64,000 nt of DNA from Roseateles amylovorans (GTDB taxonomy: Bacteria; Pseudomonadota; Gammaproteobacteria; Burkholderiales; Burkholderiaceae_C): assembly GCF_025398155.2 (NCBI RefSeq), contig NZ_CP104562.2, positions 5,208,001 through 5,272,000 of the forward strand. The letters run 5' to 3'. Below are positions 8,667-16,854 of this stretch, piece after piece. Every line of letters begins with the position of its first letter. The stretch's first letter is position 1. Below the pieces are notes generated by a model. The model did not search any database. It worked only from the letters and a program-made list of their open reading frames with translations, and had not been told where the DNA came from. Position numbers and translations under genes: made by a program.

Positions 8667-9578
8667 TTAAGCATCGCCGAACGGCTCCCGGTCCAACATG
8701 CATTCAATAAACGAGCCCAGCAGCGCAGGGCGATGCTGCCGGTTGGCGTAATACAGGAATAGGCCGGGACGAGAAATCGTCCAGTCGGACAGGACCTGTA
8801 CAAGGCGCCCCTGCTCGAGCAGTTCGCCGACCTGATCCACCTCGAAGTGATAGGCAATGCCTAGTCCGTTGACCGCTGCCGCCACGCCGATGTCGGCATG
8901 GTTGGTGACGACAGGGCCGTTGACGGCGATCTCGTGCCGCTTGCCGCGCTTTTCGAACTCCCACCGGTAGAACCTTCCATCCATCTGGAGTCGCCAGTTG
9001 ATGCATGCGTGGTCATGCAAATCGGTAGGCGTTTTGGGCGTGCCGTGGCGGGCCAGGTAGTCCGGAGAAGCCACGGCCATCATCTTCATGTCTGGTGACA
9101 GACGGACGGCAATCATGTCCTTCTTGAGCTGCCCTCCAACCCGTATCCCGGCGTCGAAGCGGCCTGACACGATGTCGGCCAGCGCGTCGTCCACCACGAT
9201 ATCCAGCACCACGTCAGGGTGCGCCCGATGGAAGCGCTTCAGTCTTGGCGCAATGAGCGTTCTTGCGGCTATTCCGAGGGTGTTGATCCGTAACGTTCCA
9301 CTTATTTGTCCGGTCGCGTCGCTTGCCTCGGCAACCGCGTTCTCCATTTCACGGAACAGCGGCGCCACGCGCGAATAGAGCTGCTCCCCGCTGGCAGACG
9401 GAGCGACGCTTCTTGTCGTGCGATTCAACAAGCGCGCACCAATGCGGCTTTCCAGTTGGCGGATGGTCTGGCTCAACGCAGACGGTGACAAACCCAGATG
9501 CTCCGCCGCGCGGGCAAAGCTATGCCTCTCCACGACGGCGACGAAGGCTTTGAGCTCGGCAAAGTCGGACCCCCTCAT
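8667..9578 (-). CDS. LysR family transcriptional regulator
   Basis: DNA-binding regulator of 303 residues, typical LysR length. The N-terminal winged helix-turn-helix includes FVAVVERHSFARAAEHLGLS and SALSQTIRQLESRIGARLLN (about residues 10-50), followed by a LysR substrate-binding domain. I chose the ATG at 9578 because GAGAGG precedes it and it begins with the usual helix; an upstream ATG at 9608 is weaker. It is divergent from the NTF2-like/SDR pair that starts 98 bases away and is a likely regulator of it, with an effector that cannot be predicted. Confidence 0.88.
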   Translation of the reverse strand: MRGSDFAELKAFVAVVERHSFARAAEHLGLSPSALSQTIRQLESRIGARLLNRTTRSVAPSASGEQLYSRVAPLFREMENAVAEASDATGQISGTLRINTLGIAARTLIAPRLKRFHRAHPDVVLDIVVDDALADIVSGRFDAGIRVGGQLKKDMIAVRLSPDMKMMAVASPDYLARHGTPKTPTDLHDHACINWRLQMDGRFYRWEFEKRGKRHEIAVNGPVVTNHADIGVAAAVNGLGIAYHFEVDQVGELLEQGRLVQVLSDWTISRPGLFLYYANRQHRPALLGSFIECMLDREPFGDA

Positions 9579-9614
9579 TGTGTACGCCTCTCTACATAGT
9601 CCATTCAAATTCTA

Positions 9615-9625
9615 AGAGATTCTCT
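9615..9625. promoter_or_regulatory. Candidate LysR operator in divergent intergenic region
   Basis: An 11-base perfect inverted repeat, AGAGA-T-TCTCT, lies in an AT-rich patch between the divergent LysR gene and the NTF2-like gene. LysR regulators usually bind such sites between themselves and their target. The assignment is by position only. Confidence 0.35.
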
Positions 9626-9676
9626 AAATGGATATGCGGGCGCATCCTTCGATCCGTCCCAACCAGAAAGAACACC

Positions 9677-10009
9677 ATGCCCTCATCACTGACGCTCCCT
9701 GACCCTATCGCCGCGTATTTCATGGCGGACAGGCAGGGTCCCGACCAGGTCGCGCAATGCTTCACCCCAAAGGCCGTCGTGAAAGACAACGACGACGTCT
9801 TCACCGGTCGCGACGCGATCCGGGCGTGGAAGAAGGCGGCCGATGCCAAGTACACCTGCACCACCGAGCCCTTCTCGCTGGAGCTGATTGAAGGCGTACA
9901 CGCAGTGAAGGCCCACGTGGCCGGCAACTTCAAGGGCAGCCCGCTCGATATGAAGTTCTTCTTCCGCCTTGAGCGCGGTCTGATTGCAAACATGGAGGTC
10001 ACGGTATGA
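9677..10009 (+). CDS. Nuclear transport factor 2 / SnoaL-like protein
   Basis: Small protein of 110 residues with the pattern of the NTF2-like cone fold: an N-terminal helix (IAAYFMADRQGPDQVAQCF), then AVVKDNDDVFTGRDAIRAW, then strands ending in FFFRLERGLIANMEV. Members are small enzymes or binding proteins, often encoded beside short-chain dehydrogenases. The ATG at 9677 follows AGAAAG. Its stop overlaps the SDR start by 4 bases, so the two are cotranslated. The substrate is unknown. Confidence 0.82.
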   Translation: MPSSLTLPDPIAAYFMADRQGPDQVAQCFTPKAVVKDNDDVFTGRDAIRAWKKAADAKYTCTTEPFSLELIEGVHAVKAHVAGNFKGSPLDMKFFFRLERGLIANMEVTV

Positions 10010-10788
10010 GCTTCGATCTTCAACTGAACGGCCTGCGGGCCGTGGTCACTGGCGGAACCTCGGGCCTCGGCGCCGCGGTTGTCCGTGCGCTGGTGGATGC
10101 AGGCGCCCGCGTGGCGACTTCCGCTCGCAAGGCGCCGGCAGCGCCGGTCGAAGGTGTGTCCTACATCCCGGCCGACCTGACAACGGCTGACGGCGTGAAA
10201 ACCCTGTCTGACGCCGTTCTCCACAAGTGGGGAGGTGTCGACCTACTGATCAACGTGCTTGGCGGGTCCCATGCCCCCACGGGCGGCTTCGCTGCACTCA
10301 CCGACGACCACTGGCTTTCCGAGCTGAGTTTGAACCTCCTACCGGCCGTGCGACTGGACCGTGAGCTCGTGCCGTCGATGCTCGCGCAAGGCTCCGGCGT
10401 GGTCATTCACGTCAGCTCGATTCAGCGTGTTCTGCCGCTGCCCGATGCAACGACTGCATATGCTGCGGCCAAGGGGGCGCTGACGACATACAGCAAGGCG
10501 CTGTCACGTGAGATCACGCCCAAGGGCGTTCGCGTATTGAGCGTCGCGCCGGGCTGGATCATGACCGAGGCGTCCGAGGTATTCGCGAGGCGTGTTGGCG
10601 CCGATGCCGGCACCGACGACGAGGGAGGCAAGAAGATCATCATGGATGCCCTTGGAGGCATTCCAGTCGGCAGGGCGGCCACGCCTCAAGAAGTTGCCGA
10701 TCTGATCGTGTTCCTGGCGTCGCCCCGCTCGGCATCCTCCGCTGGCTTCGAGTACCGCATTGATGGCGGCACCGTCTCGACGCTGTAA
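10006..10788 (+). CDS. Short-chain dehydrogenase/reductase
   Basis: NAD(P)-dependent oxidoreductase of 260 residues. The Rossmann motif TGGTSGLG lies at residues 15-22, catalytic Ser is Ser138 (HVSSIQ), and the Tyr-Lys pair is Tyr152/Lys156 in YAAAK. The C-terminus contains VADLIVFLASPRSASSAG and YRIDGG, as in classical SDRs. It overlaps the NTF2-like gene by 4 bases and is probably controlled by the divergent LysR regulator. Substrate not predictable. Confidence 0.9.
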   Translation: MSFDLQLNGLRAVVTGGTSGLGAAVVRALVDAGARVATSARKAPAAPVEGVSYIPADLTTADGVKTLSDAVLHKWGGVDLLINVLGGSHAPTGGFAALTDDHWLSELSLNLLPAVRLDRELVPSMLAQGSGVVIHVSSIQRVLPLPDATTAYAAAKGALTTYSKALSREITPKGVRVLSVAPGWIMTEASEVFARRVGADAGTDDEGGKKIIMDALGGIPVGRAATPQEVADLIVFLASPRSASSAGFEYRIDGGTVSTL

Positions 10789-11150
10789 ACGCGACCTCCA
10801 GGCGCCGGGGTGGCTTTGAGGCCGTCGCTCATCGCCCCCTGGCCCACGGATGTCTCGCGAATCAGAGCTGAGAATGCCGCTGCACCTGGAGAGGCTTCAG
10901 CTCGGCCCGAACCGCCGCGCGACGACCGGCTCCCTCCCCCGAATGGAAGCGGGAGATGATTGCTCAGCGAGAGCAAGGGATGTCCGAAGCACGCCACCGC
11001 CCGATCTCGCGGTACCGCGGTGTCGCCATTGCAAGTCCGCCGTTTCCTGCGGCCAGCTCGATGCGAGCATCTGTCACTGCGGACCACGCCCGCCTCTGAA
11101 AGTCCAGTTGTTCCTCGTAGACTGCAACATCTTCCACGGAACGCGTCACC
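10789..11150. other. Intergenic stretch without a recognised feature
   Basis: About 360 bases after the SDR gene. Open frames cross it on both strands, but none has a recognisable family, a ribosome binding site and protein-like composition together. I see no clear terminator. Confidence 0.4.
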
Positions 11151-11618
11151 ATGCGAAAGCAGCCGGAACGCCTTTACCCCACCCGGCCTGCGCGCACGAT
11201 GGATGCGTCGGAGATCCCGGGCTTTGAACCATGGTGCGATCCAGGAGCCGACCACCAGGCGGGGCGGCCGTATGGAGAACTCTCTCGTGAAGGTCGAGTG
11301 CGCTTCCTCGTCATGTCGCTTCACATGCAGATGCGTTGGAGAGGAGAGGACGGTCAAGATGAGCTGCAGGTCTTCGGCCCGGCCGGCCACGTGCAGGCCC
11401 GTGCCAGCGATCCGGACGTGGATGCGCTACTTCCGACCGTGCTGACGGCGCTGGCCTATTGCTGGAACATCCAGCCCGCCGTATTTGTCGGGCTCGTCAA
11501 TGACAAGCTTGGCGCAGACTTCGGTGTCGACCCAACGGTTCCGCAGGACTGCTATCACCGTGCGGGAATGCTTTCAGGCACCCCACTCGCCAACCATTGG
11601 CTGCGAACCAGGCCGTAA
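11151..11618 (+). CDS. Hypothetical protein
   Basis: Possible protein of 155 residues. The central part, REGRVRFLVMSLHMQMRWRG and ALAYCWNIQPAVFVGLVNDK, looks like a folded globular protein, whereas the first 35 residues are less convincing. GGAA precedes the ATG at 11151; an internal ATG at 11199 is an alternative. I do not recognise a family, and no neighbour gives a clue. It may be a real but orphan gene. Confidence 0.45.
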   Translation: MRKQPERLYPTRPARTMDASEIPGFEPWCDPGADHQAGRPYGELSREGRVRFLVMSLHMQMRWRGEDGQDELQVFGPAGHVQARASDPDVDALLPTVLTALAYCWNIQPAVFVGLVNDKLGADFGVDPTVPQDCYHRAGMLSGTPLANHWLRTRP

Positions 11619-12082
11619 TGGTTTCTGGTCGACGTCGCAATCGGTTAGAGGCCACGGCTGATTCTGTGGACCGTCTCATACCCATTGCGAAAGCCTGAAA
11701 GGATGGCCGTTGAGGGTCGAGCGTGTCTGTCCGCGATCGTTGCCCCGTCCCCCGTCGTTCCCCACATGATTCCGCCACGCCAGCAAACGCCTCGGCAGCT
11801 GGCACCGCAGTGGCAAGCTTCGTTGTCTGGCGAGGCTCAGTGCCGTCATCGCATCGTCACATTCCCGACACACACTTCCAAGCACCACAACAACAAGAAG
11901 AGACAAACATCCGGGAAAATCAAACGAACAAGAGCGGCACGTCCTCCGCGACCGTCAGCCGCCACACAGAACGCGAAGACGTTCTCACCCGATTCCTTCG
12001 GCCCTTGCGCCGACTCCGATGGGCGCGACACCTTCGCGCCCATGAAGCCCGACTGCGCTGGCTTGCGCGACGAAGTCAGACG

Positions 12083-12781
12083 ATGCCGCCCCCGCCCCTT
12101 CCCGAGAAGCTCAAGGCGGCGTGGCTTCGACACATGGCTCAGGAACACCCAAACTGGCATCCCGGGACCGAGGGCTGGCAGTGCGCCGCTCACGCGCTGG
12201 TCCAGTTCTTCGATGCCAGCGCGGCAGCAGGCCACCTTCCCTGCGCACTGCCGTCTCGAGCCGCAGATCTCGTTTGGCACCTCTGGCTGGACATCGACGC
12301 CCTCGGCCTCGCCCACTGGCAGCGGGCTCGATACGGTCGAATCCTCCCGCATCGCGAGCACCCACCCGGCGAGGACACCAGGGAGGCCCTGGCGCGCTGC
12401 CTGGTCCGTGCCTGTCGCATCGAGCGGCGATCACCGGTCAAGGGCCAGCTGCCGCTCCTCTTTCGTGTCGACGCCGTGCTGCAAACGCCGGAGGGCTGGG
12501 CCTATCACCGGCGTCGTGACCGGGTGATTGTTCACCGCGACCTGGATGCTGCGGGCCATCCGCATCCGCATGCATGGCCACGCGACGAGCTGCGACCCGC
12601 CGCCCTGCTCGGCTTCCGCCTCATCGGAGCGACGGAAGCCGGTCACCTGACGCGGCGCACCGACGGGCGCGACGGCGGTGGCTCGGGAAGCGGCTGCGGC
12701 ACGGCAGGCGTCGACGGGGACTGCGGAAGCAGCTGTGGCAGCTGTGGCGGCAGCAGCTGTGGAAGTGGATGCGGAAGCTGA
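12083..12781 (+). CDS. Glycine-rich domain-containing protein with Cys/Gly/Ser tail
   Basis: Protein of 232 residues from the ATG at 12083. The segment LPSRAADLVWHLWLDIDALG followed by RARYGRILPH resembles the helical core of proteins annotated as glycine-rich domain-containing. In that family an invariant Trp-His (here VWH) sits in a similar setting. Another family-like block is LPLLFRVDAVLQTPEGWAYH. The last 40 residues are almost only Gly, Ser and Cys, with several CGSCG- and SSCGS-type units. The frame is open back to 11723, and an Arg/Leu-rich stretch just upstream may be coding from a TTG at 12005, so the start is uncertain. Function unknown. Confidence 0.6.
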   Translation: MPPPPLPEKLKAAWLRHMAQEHPNWHPGTEGWQCAAHALVQFFDASAAAGHLPCALPSRAADLVWHLWLDIDALGLAHWQRARYGRILPHREHPPGEDTREALARCLVRACRIERRSPVKGQLPLLFRVDAVLQTPEGWAYHRRRDRVIVHRDLDAAGHPHPHAWPRDELRPAALLGFRLIGATEAGHLTRRTDGRDGGGSGSGCGTAGVDGDCGSSCGSCGGSSCGSGCGS

Positions 12782-12841
12782 AGACCACGGCCATTGCCGA
12801 GCCGTCTCACCGACGCCGGGGAATTCAAAGACCCTGACCGC

Positions 12842-12868
12842 TTCATGCAACTACACTTGTTGCATGAA
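12842..12868. promoter_or_regulatory. Perfect inverted repeat over the Rrf2 start codon (operator)
   Basis: Two perfect 10-base arms, TTCATGCAAC (12842-12851) and GTTGCATGAA (12859-12868), separated by 7 bases. The right arm contains the start codon of the Rrf2 gene. Its size and symmetry suit a dimeric Rrf2 regulator, so autorepression is likely. No Shine-Dalgarno sequence precedes this ATG, so translation may be leaderless or weak. Confidence 0.7.
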
Positions 12869-13346
12869 ACCAAGCAGTCAGCTCTCCGACGCCCTGCACA
12901 TCCTCCTGCATCTGGCGCAGGTGGACACCCCGCTCACCTCCGACACACTGGCCTCCGCGATCGACACCAACCCCGTCGTGCTTCGCCGCATGATGGCCGG
13001 GCTGCGTGAGGCCGGGTTTGTCTTGTCGGAGAAGGGCCACGGCGGGGGATGGGTCATGTCCGCGCCGATTGACCGCATCACTTTGCGCGACGTGCACATG
13101 GCGCTGGGGTCACCCGCGCTCATCTCGCTGGGCTTCCGCGAGGACCAACCGCAATGTCTGGTGGCCCAGGTCGTCAACGAATCACTGCGTGAATCGATGG
13201 CGCAGGCGGAGGCCGTTCTGCTGGCACGTCTGGGTGAGATCACGCTGTCCGCGTTGGCCAAAGAGTTCGGACGCCGCCGGCCAACGTGCGGCAGCTCGCA
13301 TTCATTCTTCTCCCATCACATCGAGGACGATCATGATCCGCTCTGA
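12864..13346 (+). CDS. Rrf2 family transcriptional regulator
   Basis: Winged-helix regulator of 160 residues. The start LSDALHILLHLAQ, the recognition region SAIDTNPVVLRRMMAGLREA and the wing GHGGGWVMSAP (about residues 59-69) are typical of Rrf2 proteins. Only Cys98 lies in the region where IscR and NsrR carry three cluster-binding cysteines, so it is probably not an Fe-S sensor; it could sense thiol chemistry or a small molecule. The ATG is embedded in a perfect inverted repeat. Its 3' end overlaps the FAD oxidoreductase gene by 14 bases, making a two-gene operon. Confidence 0.88.
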   Translation: MKPSSQLSDALHILLHLAQVDTPLTSDTLASAIDTNPVVLRRMMAGLREAGFVLSEKGHGGGWVMSAPIDRITLRDVHMALGSPALISLGFREDQPQCLVAQVVNESLRESMAQAEAVLLARLGEITLSALAKEFGRRRPTCGSSHSFFSHHIEDDHDPL

Positions 13347-14229
13347 ATTCACCGTTGTGGGCGGCAGCTACGCAGGACTGTCTGCGGCCCTGCAATTGGC
13401 CCGTGCTCGACGCGAGGTCACCGTGATCGACGCGGGGCAACGCAGAAACCGCTGGGTGGACGAAGCGGGCGGCACATCGCACGGCTTCCTGTCTCGAGAC
13501 GGCGTCCCACCGGGCGAACTCGCGTCCATCGCCCGCGACCAGTTGCTGCGCTATCCCAATGTGCGCTGGCTGTCCGGCATGGCCGACGATGCACGGCCGT
13601 GCGACGACGGACGGTTCTCGCTGCGTGTCGGCACCAGCACGGTGCTGAGCGACCGCGTGGTGATCGCGACCGGCGTTCGCGACGAGCTGCCTGCGGTCGC
13701 GGGTCTGGCGGAGCGTTGGGGCCGCAGCGTCTTCCATTGCCCTTACTGTCACGGCCATGAAATGGAGGCGGGCCAGATCGGCATCATTGCAAGTTCGGAG
13801 ATGGCACGCCACCACGCCATCATGCTGTCCGACTGGGGTACACCCACGCTGTTCCTGAATGGCGCGTTCCATCCATCCGAAGACGATCTGGCTAACTTCG
13901 CTCGCCGCGGAACCCGTGTGGAAACCACGCGCATCGTGCGCATCGACGGTGTGGCAGACATCATTCTGGAAGACGGCCGAAGGATGTCCATGCGTGGCCT
14001 GTTCACCCAACCGCGCACGCACATGGCCAGTCCCATTGCGGCGCAATTGGGCTGCGTACTCGCGGAGGGTCCCACCGGGGCATTCATTCAAGTGGACTCC
14101 ATGCAGCAAACGTCGGTGCCCAATGTCTTTGCCTGTGGCGACGCGGCGCGTGCCGCCGGCAACGTGGCACTGGCCGTGGCGGACGGTGCGATGGCGGGCG
14201 TCTCCGCGCATCGGTCGACGATGATCTGA
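13333..14229 (+). CDS. NAD(P)/FAD-dependent oxidoreductase, thioredoxin-reductase-like
   Basis: Flavoprotein of 298 residues. The FAD-binding motif GGSYAG is at residues 10-15, and a redox-active CPYC pair is at Cys136/Cys139, as in thioredoxin reductase. A second FAD motif near the end reads VPNVFACGDAARAAGNVALA. The substrate is not predictable, but such enzymes reduce small disulfide substrates. It overlaps the Rrf2 regulator by 14 bases and is presumably its target. The 3' end faces the AraC gene on the opposite strand. Confidence 0.88.
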   Translation: MIRSEFTVVGGSYAGLSAALQLARARREVTVIDAGQRRNRWVDEAGGTSHGFLSRDGVPPGELASIARDQLLRYPNVRWLSGMADDARPCDDGRFSLRVGTSTVLSDRVVIATGVRDELPAVAGLAERWGRSVFHCPYCHGHEMEAGQIGIIASSEMARHHAIMLSDWGTPTLFLNGAFHPSEDDLANFARRGTRVETTRIVRIDGVADIILEDGRRMSMRGLFTQPRTHMASPIAAQLGCVLAEGPTGAFIQVDSMQQTSVPNVFACGDAARAAGNVALAVADGAMAGVSAHRSTMI

Positions 14230-14293
14230 GGCGCCGAGGGCAGCGGCCATGGAGAACAGACCCATCAGCCCGCCCTGACACGCGACGGAGGCG

Positions 14294-15061
14294 CTAGCCT
14301 GTCTCCATCGCCCCAGCCCGCGCCAGAAACTCCGTCGGCGCCATCGCCGTCACCTGTCGAAACGCAAACGAGAACGCGGCGGCGCTGGCGAAGCCGGATT
14401 CCTGAGAGACCCGCGCAATCGGCTCGCCCCTGGCCAGCCGGTCGATCGCGCGCACGATGCGCGCCCGCTGCCGCCAGGTCTTGAAGGTCAACCCGGTCTC
14501 CGCCGGAAACACGCGGCTGGCGCTGCGCACCGAGGTGGCGGCGCGCGAGGCCAGCTCGCTGAAACTCAGTCGATTCCGTGGGTCTGCGAAGGCCAGCTCG
14601 GCCATGCGTCGCCCGACAGGACTGACGGGCCACGGAAGAAACGTGGGCGCATCCGCCGTTTCAGTGAGCTCGTGCAGCATGAGCCGGATCACCAGCTCCG
14701 TCTTGTCAGGCGCGAGTTCGGTCGCGAACGCGGCCTCCAGCAGGGCACGCAACAGCGGCCCGATGCGCAGTGCGAAGGCACGCCGATCCAGCAGCGTAGG
14801 CGGCGCCCATTCCAATACCGCAGCCTGCTGCCAATGCACGATCCACAGTTCGGCATCGGTCAGCGCTTCGACTCGGTGCGCGGCACCCGCCGGCACCCAT
14901 ACCGCGAGTTGCGGCGGCACCAGCCATCGGCCATCGTCCGTATGCACCTGCACCATGCCGGACGCAGCGAAGGTCAGTTGCCCAGCGTCGTGGGTGTGCA
15001 TCGGTAGTTCCGTGCCGCGTGGCTTGATGGCTCGGTGAACGGTGAACAAACTCTCGGGCAT
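14294..15061 (-). CDS. AraC family transcriptional regulator
   Basis: Regulator of 255 residues. An N-terminal cupin-like sensor domain (LPMHTHDAGQLTFAASGMVQ) is followed by a C-terminal AraC/XylS DNA-binding domain with two helix-turn-helix units. These include LSFSELASRAATSVRSASRV and ARVSQESGFASAAAFSFAFR. It lies 102 bases from the divergent quinone-reductase-like gene and is the obvious candidate regulator of it. The ligand is unknown. Confidence 0.88.
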   Translation of the reverse strand: MPESLFTVHRAIKPRGTELPMHTHDAGQLTFAASGMVQVHTDDGRWLVPPQLAVWVPAGAAHRVEALTDAELWIVHWQQAAVLEWAPPTLLDRRAFALRIGPLLRALLEAAFATELAPDKTELVIRLMLHELTETADAPTFLPWPVSPVGRRMAELAFADPRNRLSFSELASRAATSVRSASRVFPAETGLTFKTWRQRARIVRAIDRLARGEPIARVSQESGFASAAAFSFAFRQVTAMAPTEFLARAGAMETG

Positions 15062-15163
15062 CGAATGGCATCTCCGCGATGCAGACTGGCGTCACGTCCT
15101 CCCTGCGCTTGGCTATCGTCCAGCCCACGAAATCGGCAGTCGCCGAAGGTTTGGAGCGCCAGG

Positions 15164-16081
15164 ATGAAAGCAATCATTGTCAACGAGTACGGAGACAACC
15201 AGGTGGTGCACTGCACCGACGTGGATCGTCCAGAACCACAGTCCGGCGAGGTGCTGGTCAAGATTCATGCGGCAGGCGTCAACCCCGTGGATTGGAAGAT
15301 CCGTGGTGGACTCGGCCAGCGGCTCGGTCTGTCGCTGCCGATTCGCCTCGGCGGTGAGATCGCCGGGACGATCGAGGCGCTGGGGCCCGGAACGTCGGCG
15401 TTCAGCGTAGGCGACGCCGTCTTCGGCATCATCGGCAGCGGTGGGTTCGCCGAGTACGCCGCCGTCAAGACAGCGACCTTGGCGCGCATGCCGGCCCATC
15501 TGGACTTCATTCACGCAGCCGCCATCCCACTCGGCGCGCTGACCGCTTGGCAGGCCATGTTCGACCTTGGCGGCCTTTCGGCTGGGCAGCGCCTGCTGGT
15601 GACCAGCGGTTCCGGGGGCGTCGGTTCCCTGGCTGTGCAGATCGCCAAGGCCCAGGGCGCGCATGTCACCGCCATGGCTTCGGCGCGCAATGAGGCGTAT
15701 GTCCGCAGCCTGGGCGTCGACGCCTTCATCGACTACACCGCGCAACCGTTCGAGCAGGTGGCCCACGACATGGATGTCGTCTTCGATACGGTCGGCGGAG
15801 ACACCTTCCAACGATCGTTCCAAACGCTGAAGAAGGGCGGCATTCTGGTCACTGCGGTCGAGTTTCCAAAAAACGAGGCGGATGAGTACGGCGTTCGTGC
15901 GGCACGGGTGTTCTGCAAGTCGGACGCCGCTCAACTCGCAGCGATTCGAGACCTTGTGGTGGCAGGAAAGCTGAAAGCTCAGGTCACGTCCGTCATGCCC
16001 TTGGCGGAGATCCGAGAGGCATTGGCACGGTCGGAGTCCGGTCGCACCCGCGGCAAGATGGTTCTTGTCATCGGTGAGTGA
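15164..16081 (+). CDS. NADP-dependent medium-chain oxidoreductase (quinone reductase-like)
   Basis: Zinc-independent MDR-family oxidoreductase of 305 residues. Family motifs are AAGVNPVDWKIRGG near residue 37, GGEIAGTIEALGPG, and the NADPH-binding segment SGSGGVGSLAVQIAK (about 147-161). Such enzymes reduce quinones or enals. I chose the ATG at 15164, which has GGAG and AGG upstream and starts with the typical MKAIIV; the open frame extends back to 15035 without support. Divergent from the AraC regulator. Confidence 0.9.
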   Translation: MKAIIVNEYGDNQVVHCTDVDRPEPQSGEVLVKIHAAGVNPVDWKIRGGLGQRLGLSLPIRLGGEIAGTIEALGPGTSAFSVGDAVFGIIGSGGFAEYAAVKTATLARMPAHLDFIHAAAIPLGALTAWQAMFDLGGLSAGQRLLVTSGSGGVGSLAVQIAKAQGAHVTAMASARNEAYVRSLGVDAFIDYTAQPFEQVAHDMDVVFDTVGGDTFQRSFQTLKKGGILVTAVEFPKNEADEYGVRAARVFCKSDAAQLAAIRDLVVAGKLKAQVTSVMPLAEIREALARSESGRTRGKMVLVIGE

Positions 16082-16141
16082 GGTCGAGCGGAGAAGTACG
16101 GGGCGTGAGGCCCCCGACCAACCGACGGCTAGAATCCGAGC

Positions 16142-16552
16142 ATGCCCATCGGCCGTCGCCTCAGCGTCTTCGCCTCCTGGATCGCGTGTTTCGCGATCCT
16201 GCTGACTGCGCTCGCGCCGACGCTGTCCCACGCCTTCCGCCCCGATGTCCCAGCGGGCTGGATCGAGATCTGCTCCGCCACCGGCGCCAAGCTGATTCGT
16301 GCCGATGACGGGCTGGGCCTCAAGACCGAGGCCAGCGGCAAGTCCGATTCGGACAGCACCGCCGACCATGCGGTCAAGCACTGCCCCTACTGTTCTTCGC
16401 ATGCCACCGCGCTCGGCCTGCCGCCTGCCGCGTCGTCCGGCGTGATCGCGCTCTCGCTCGGCCACGCGGTCCCCAAGCTCTTCCTCACTGCGCCGCGAAC
16501 CCTGTTCGCCTGGGCCGCCGCCCAGCCGCGCGGTCCTCCCCTGAACGCCTGA
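16142..16552 (+). CDS. DUF2946 family protein
   Basis: Small exported or membrane protein of 136 residues. It has an N-terminal hydrophobic signal segment (FASWIACFAILLTALAPTLS), a Cys motif HCPYCSSHA around residue 80, and a second hydrophobic stretch. This matches DUF2946, a family often encoded next to TonB-dependent receptors and metal genes; the function is unknown. The Cys/His motif suggests metal binding, as an inference. It begins the cluster of four receptors. Confidence 0.78.
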   Translation: MPIGRRLSVFASWIACFAILLTALAPTLSHAFRPDVPAGWIEICSATGAKLIRADDGLGLKTEASGKSDSDSTADHAVKHCPYCSSHATALGLPPAASSGVIALSLGHAVPKLFLTAPRTLFAWAAAQPRGPPLNA

Positions 16553-16854
16553 CCCTCGACCCCTGCCGCAACGGCGCGTGAGCGCCTGTCGGCAGCGCAT
16601 TCGTCGATCGCCCACGGCCACTGTCGGCCACCCGGGCGGGCTTCAGGAGCCTCTCCATGTCATCGATCCCACGTGCGTGCACGCACGTCCCTGTCGCTGC
16701 GCCCTGCGCGCGCGACATGGCCTTGCCGCGTCCATTCCGGAGGCCGGCATGAGCCCTCGCCCCTGCATCGACACCACCACCCCGGCGCGCCGCTGAGCGC
16801 GGTCCGCCCCTGGGCCCGATCTTCGGCCCGGTCCTGCCTCCTCTTCCGATCACC
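16553..16854. other. Leader region before the first TonB receptor, with palindrome
   Basis: No full-length gene is seen here. It holds a perfect 18-base palindrome, ACGTGCGTGCACGCACGT, at 16671-16688. A 15-codon open frame (16749-16796) starts with ATG 5 bases after a strong GGAGG. Either could affect expression of the receptor that starts at 16855; neither is a recognised element. Confidence 0.4.

Noticed and set aside
10850..11227. 125-codon frame with several Cys in the gap after the SDR gene
   Set aside because: No coherent domain, no clear ribosome site, and it overlaps the better candidate at 11151 in another frame.
11723..12082. Extension of the glycine-rich-domain protein to an upstream GTG
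   Set aside because: No ribosome binding site and unlike the family; only the last part near 12005 may be coding, so it was left out and noted.
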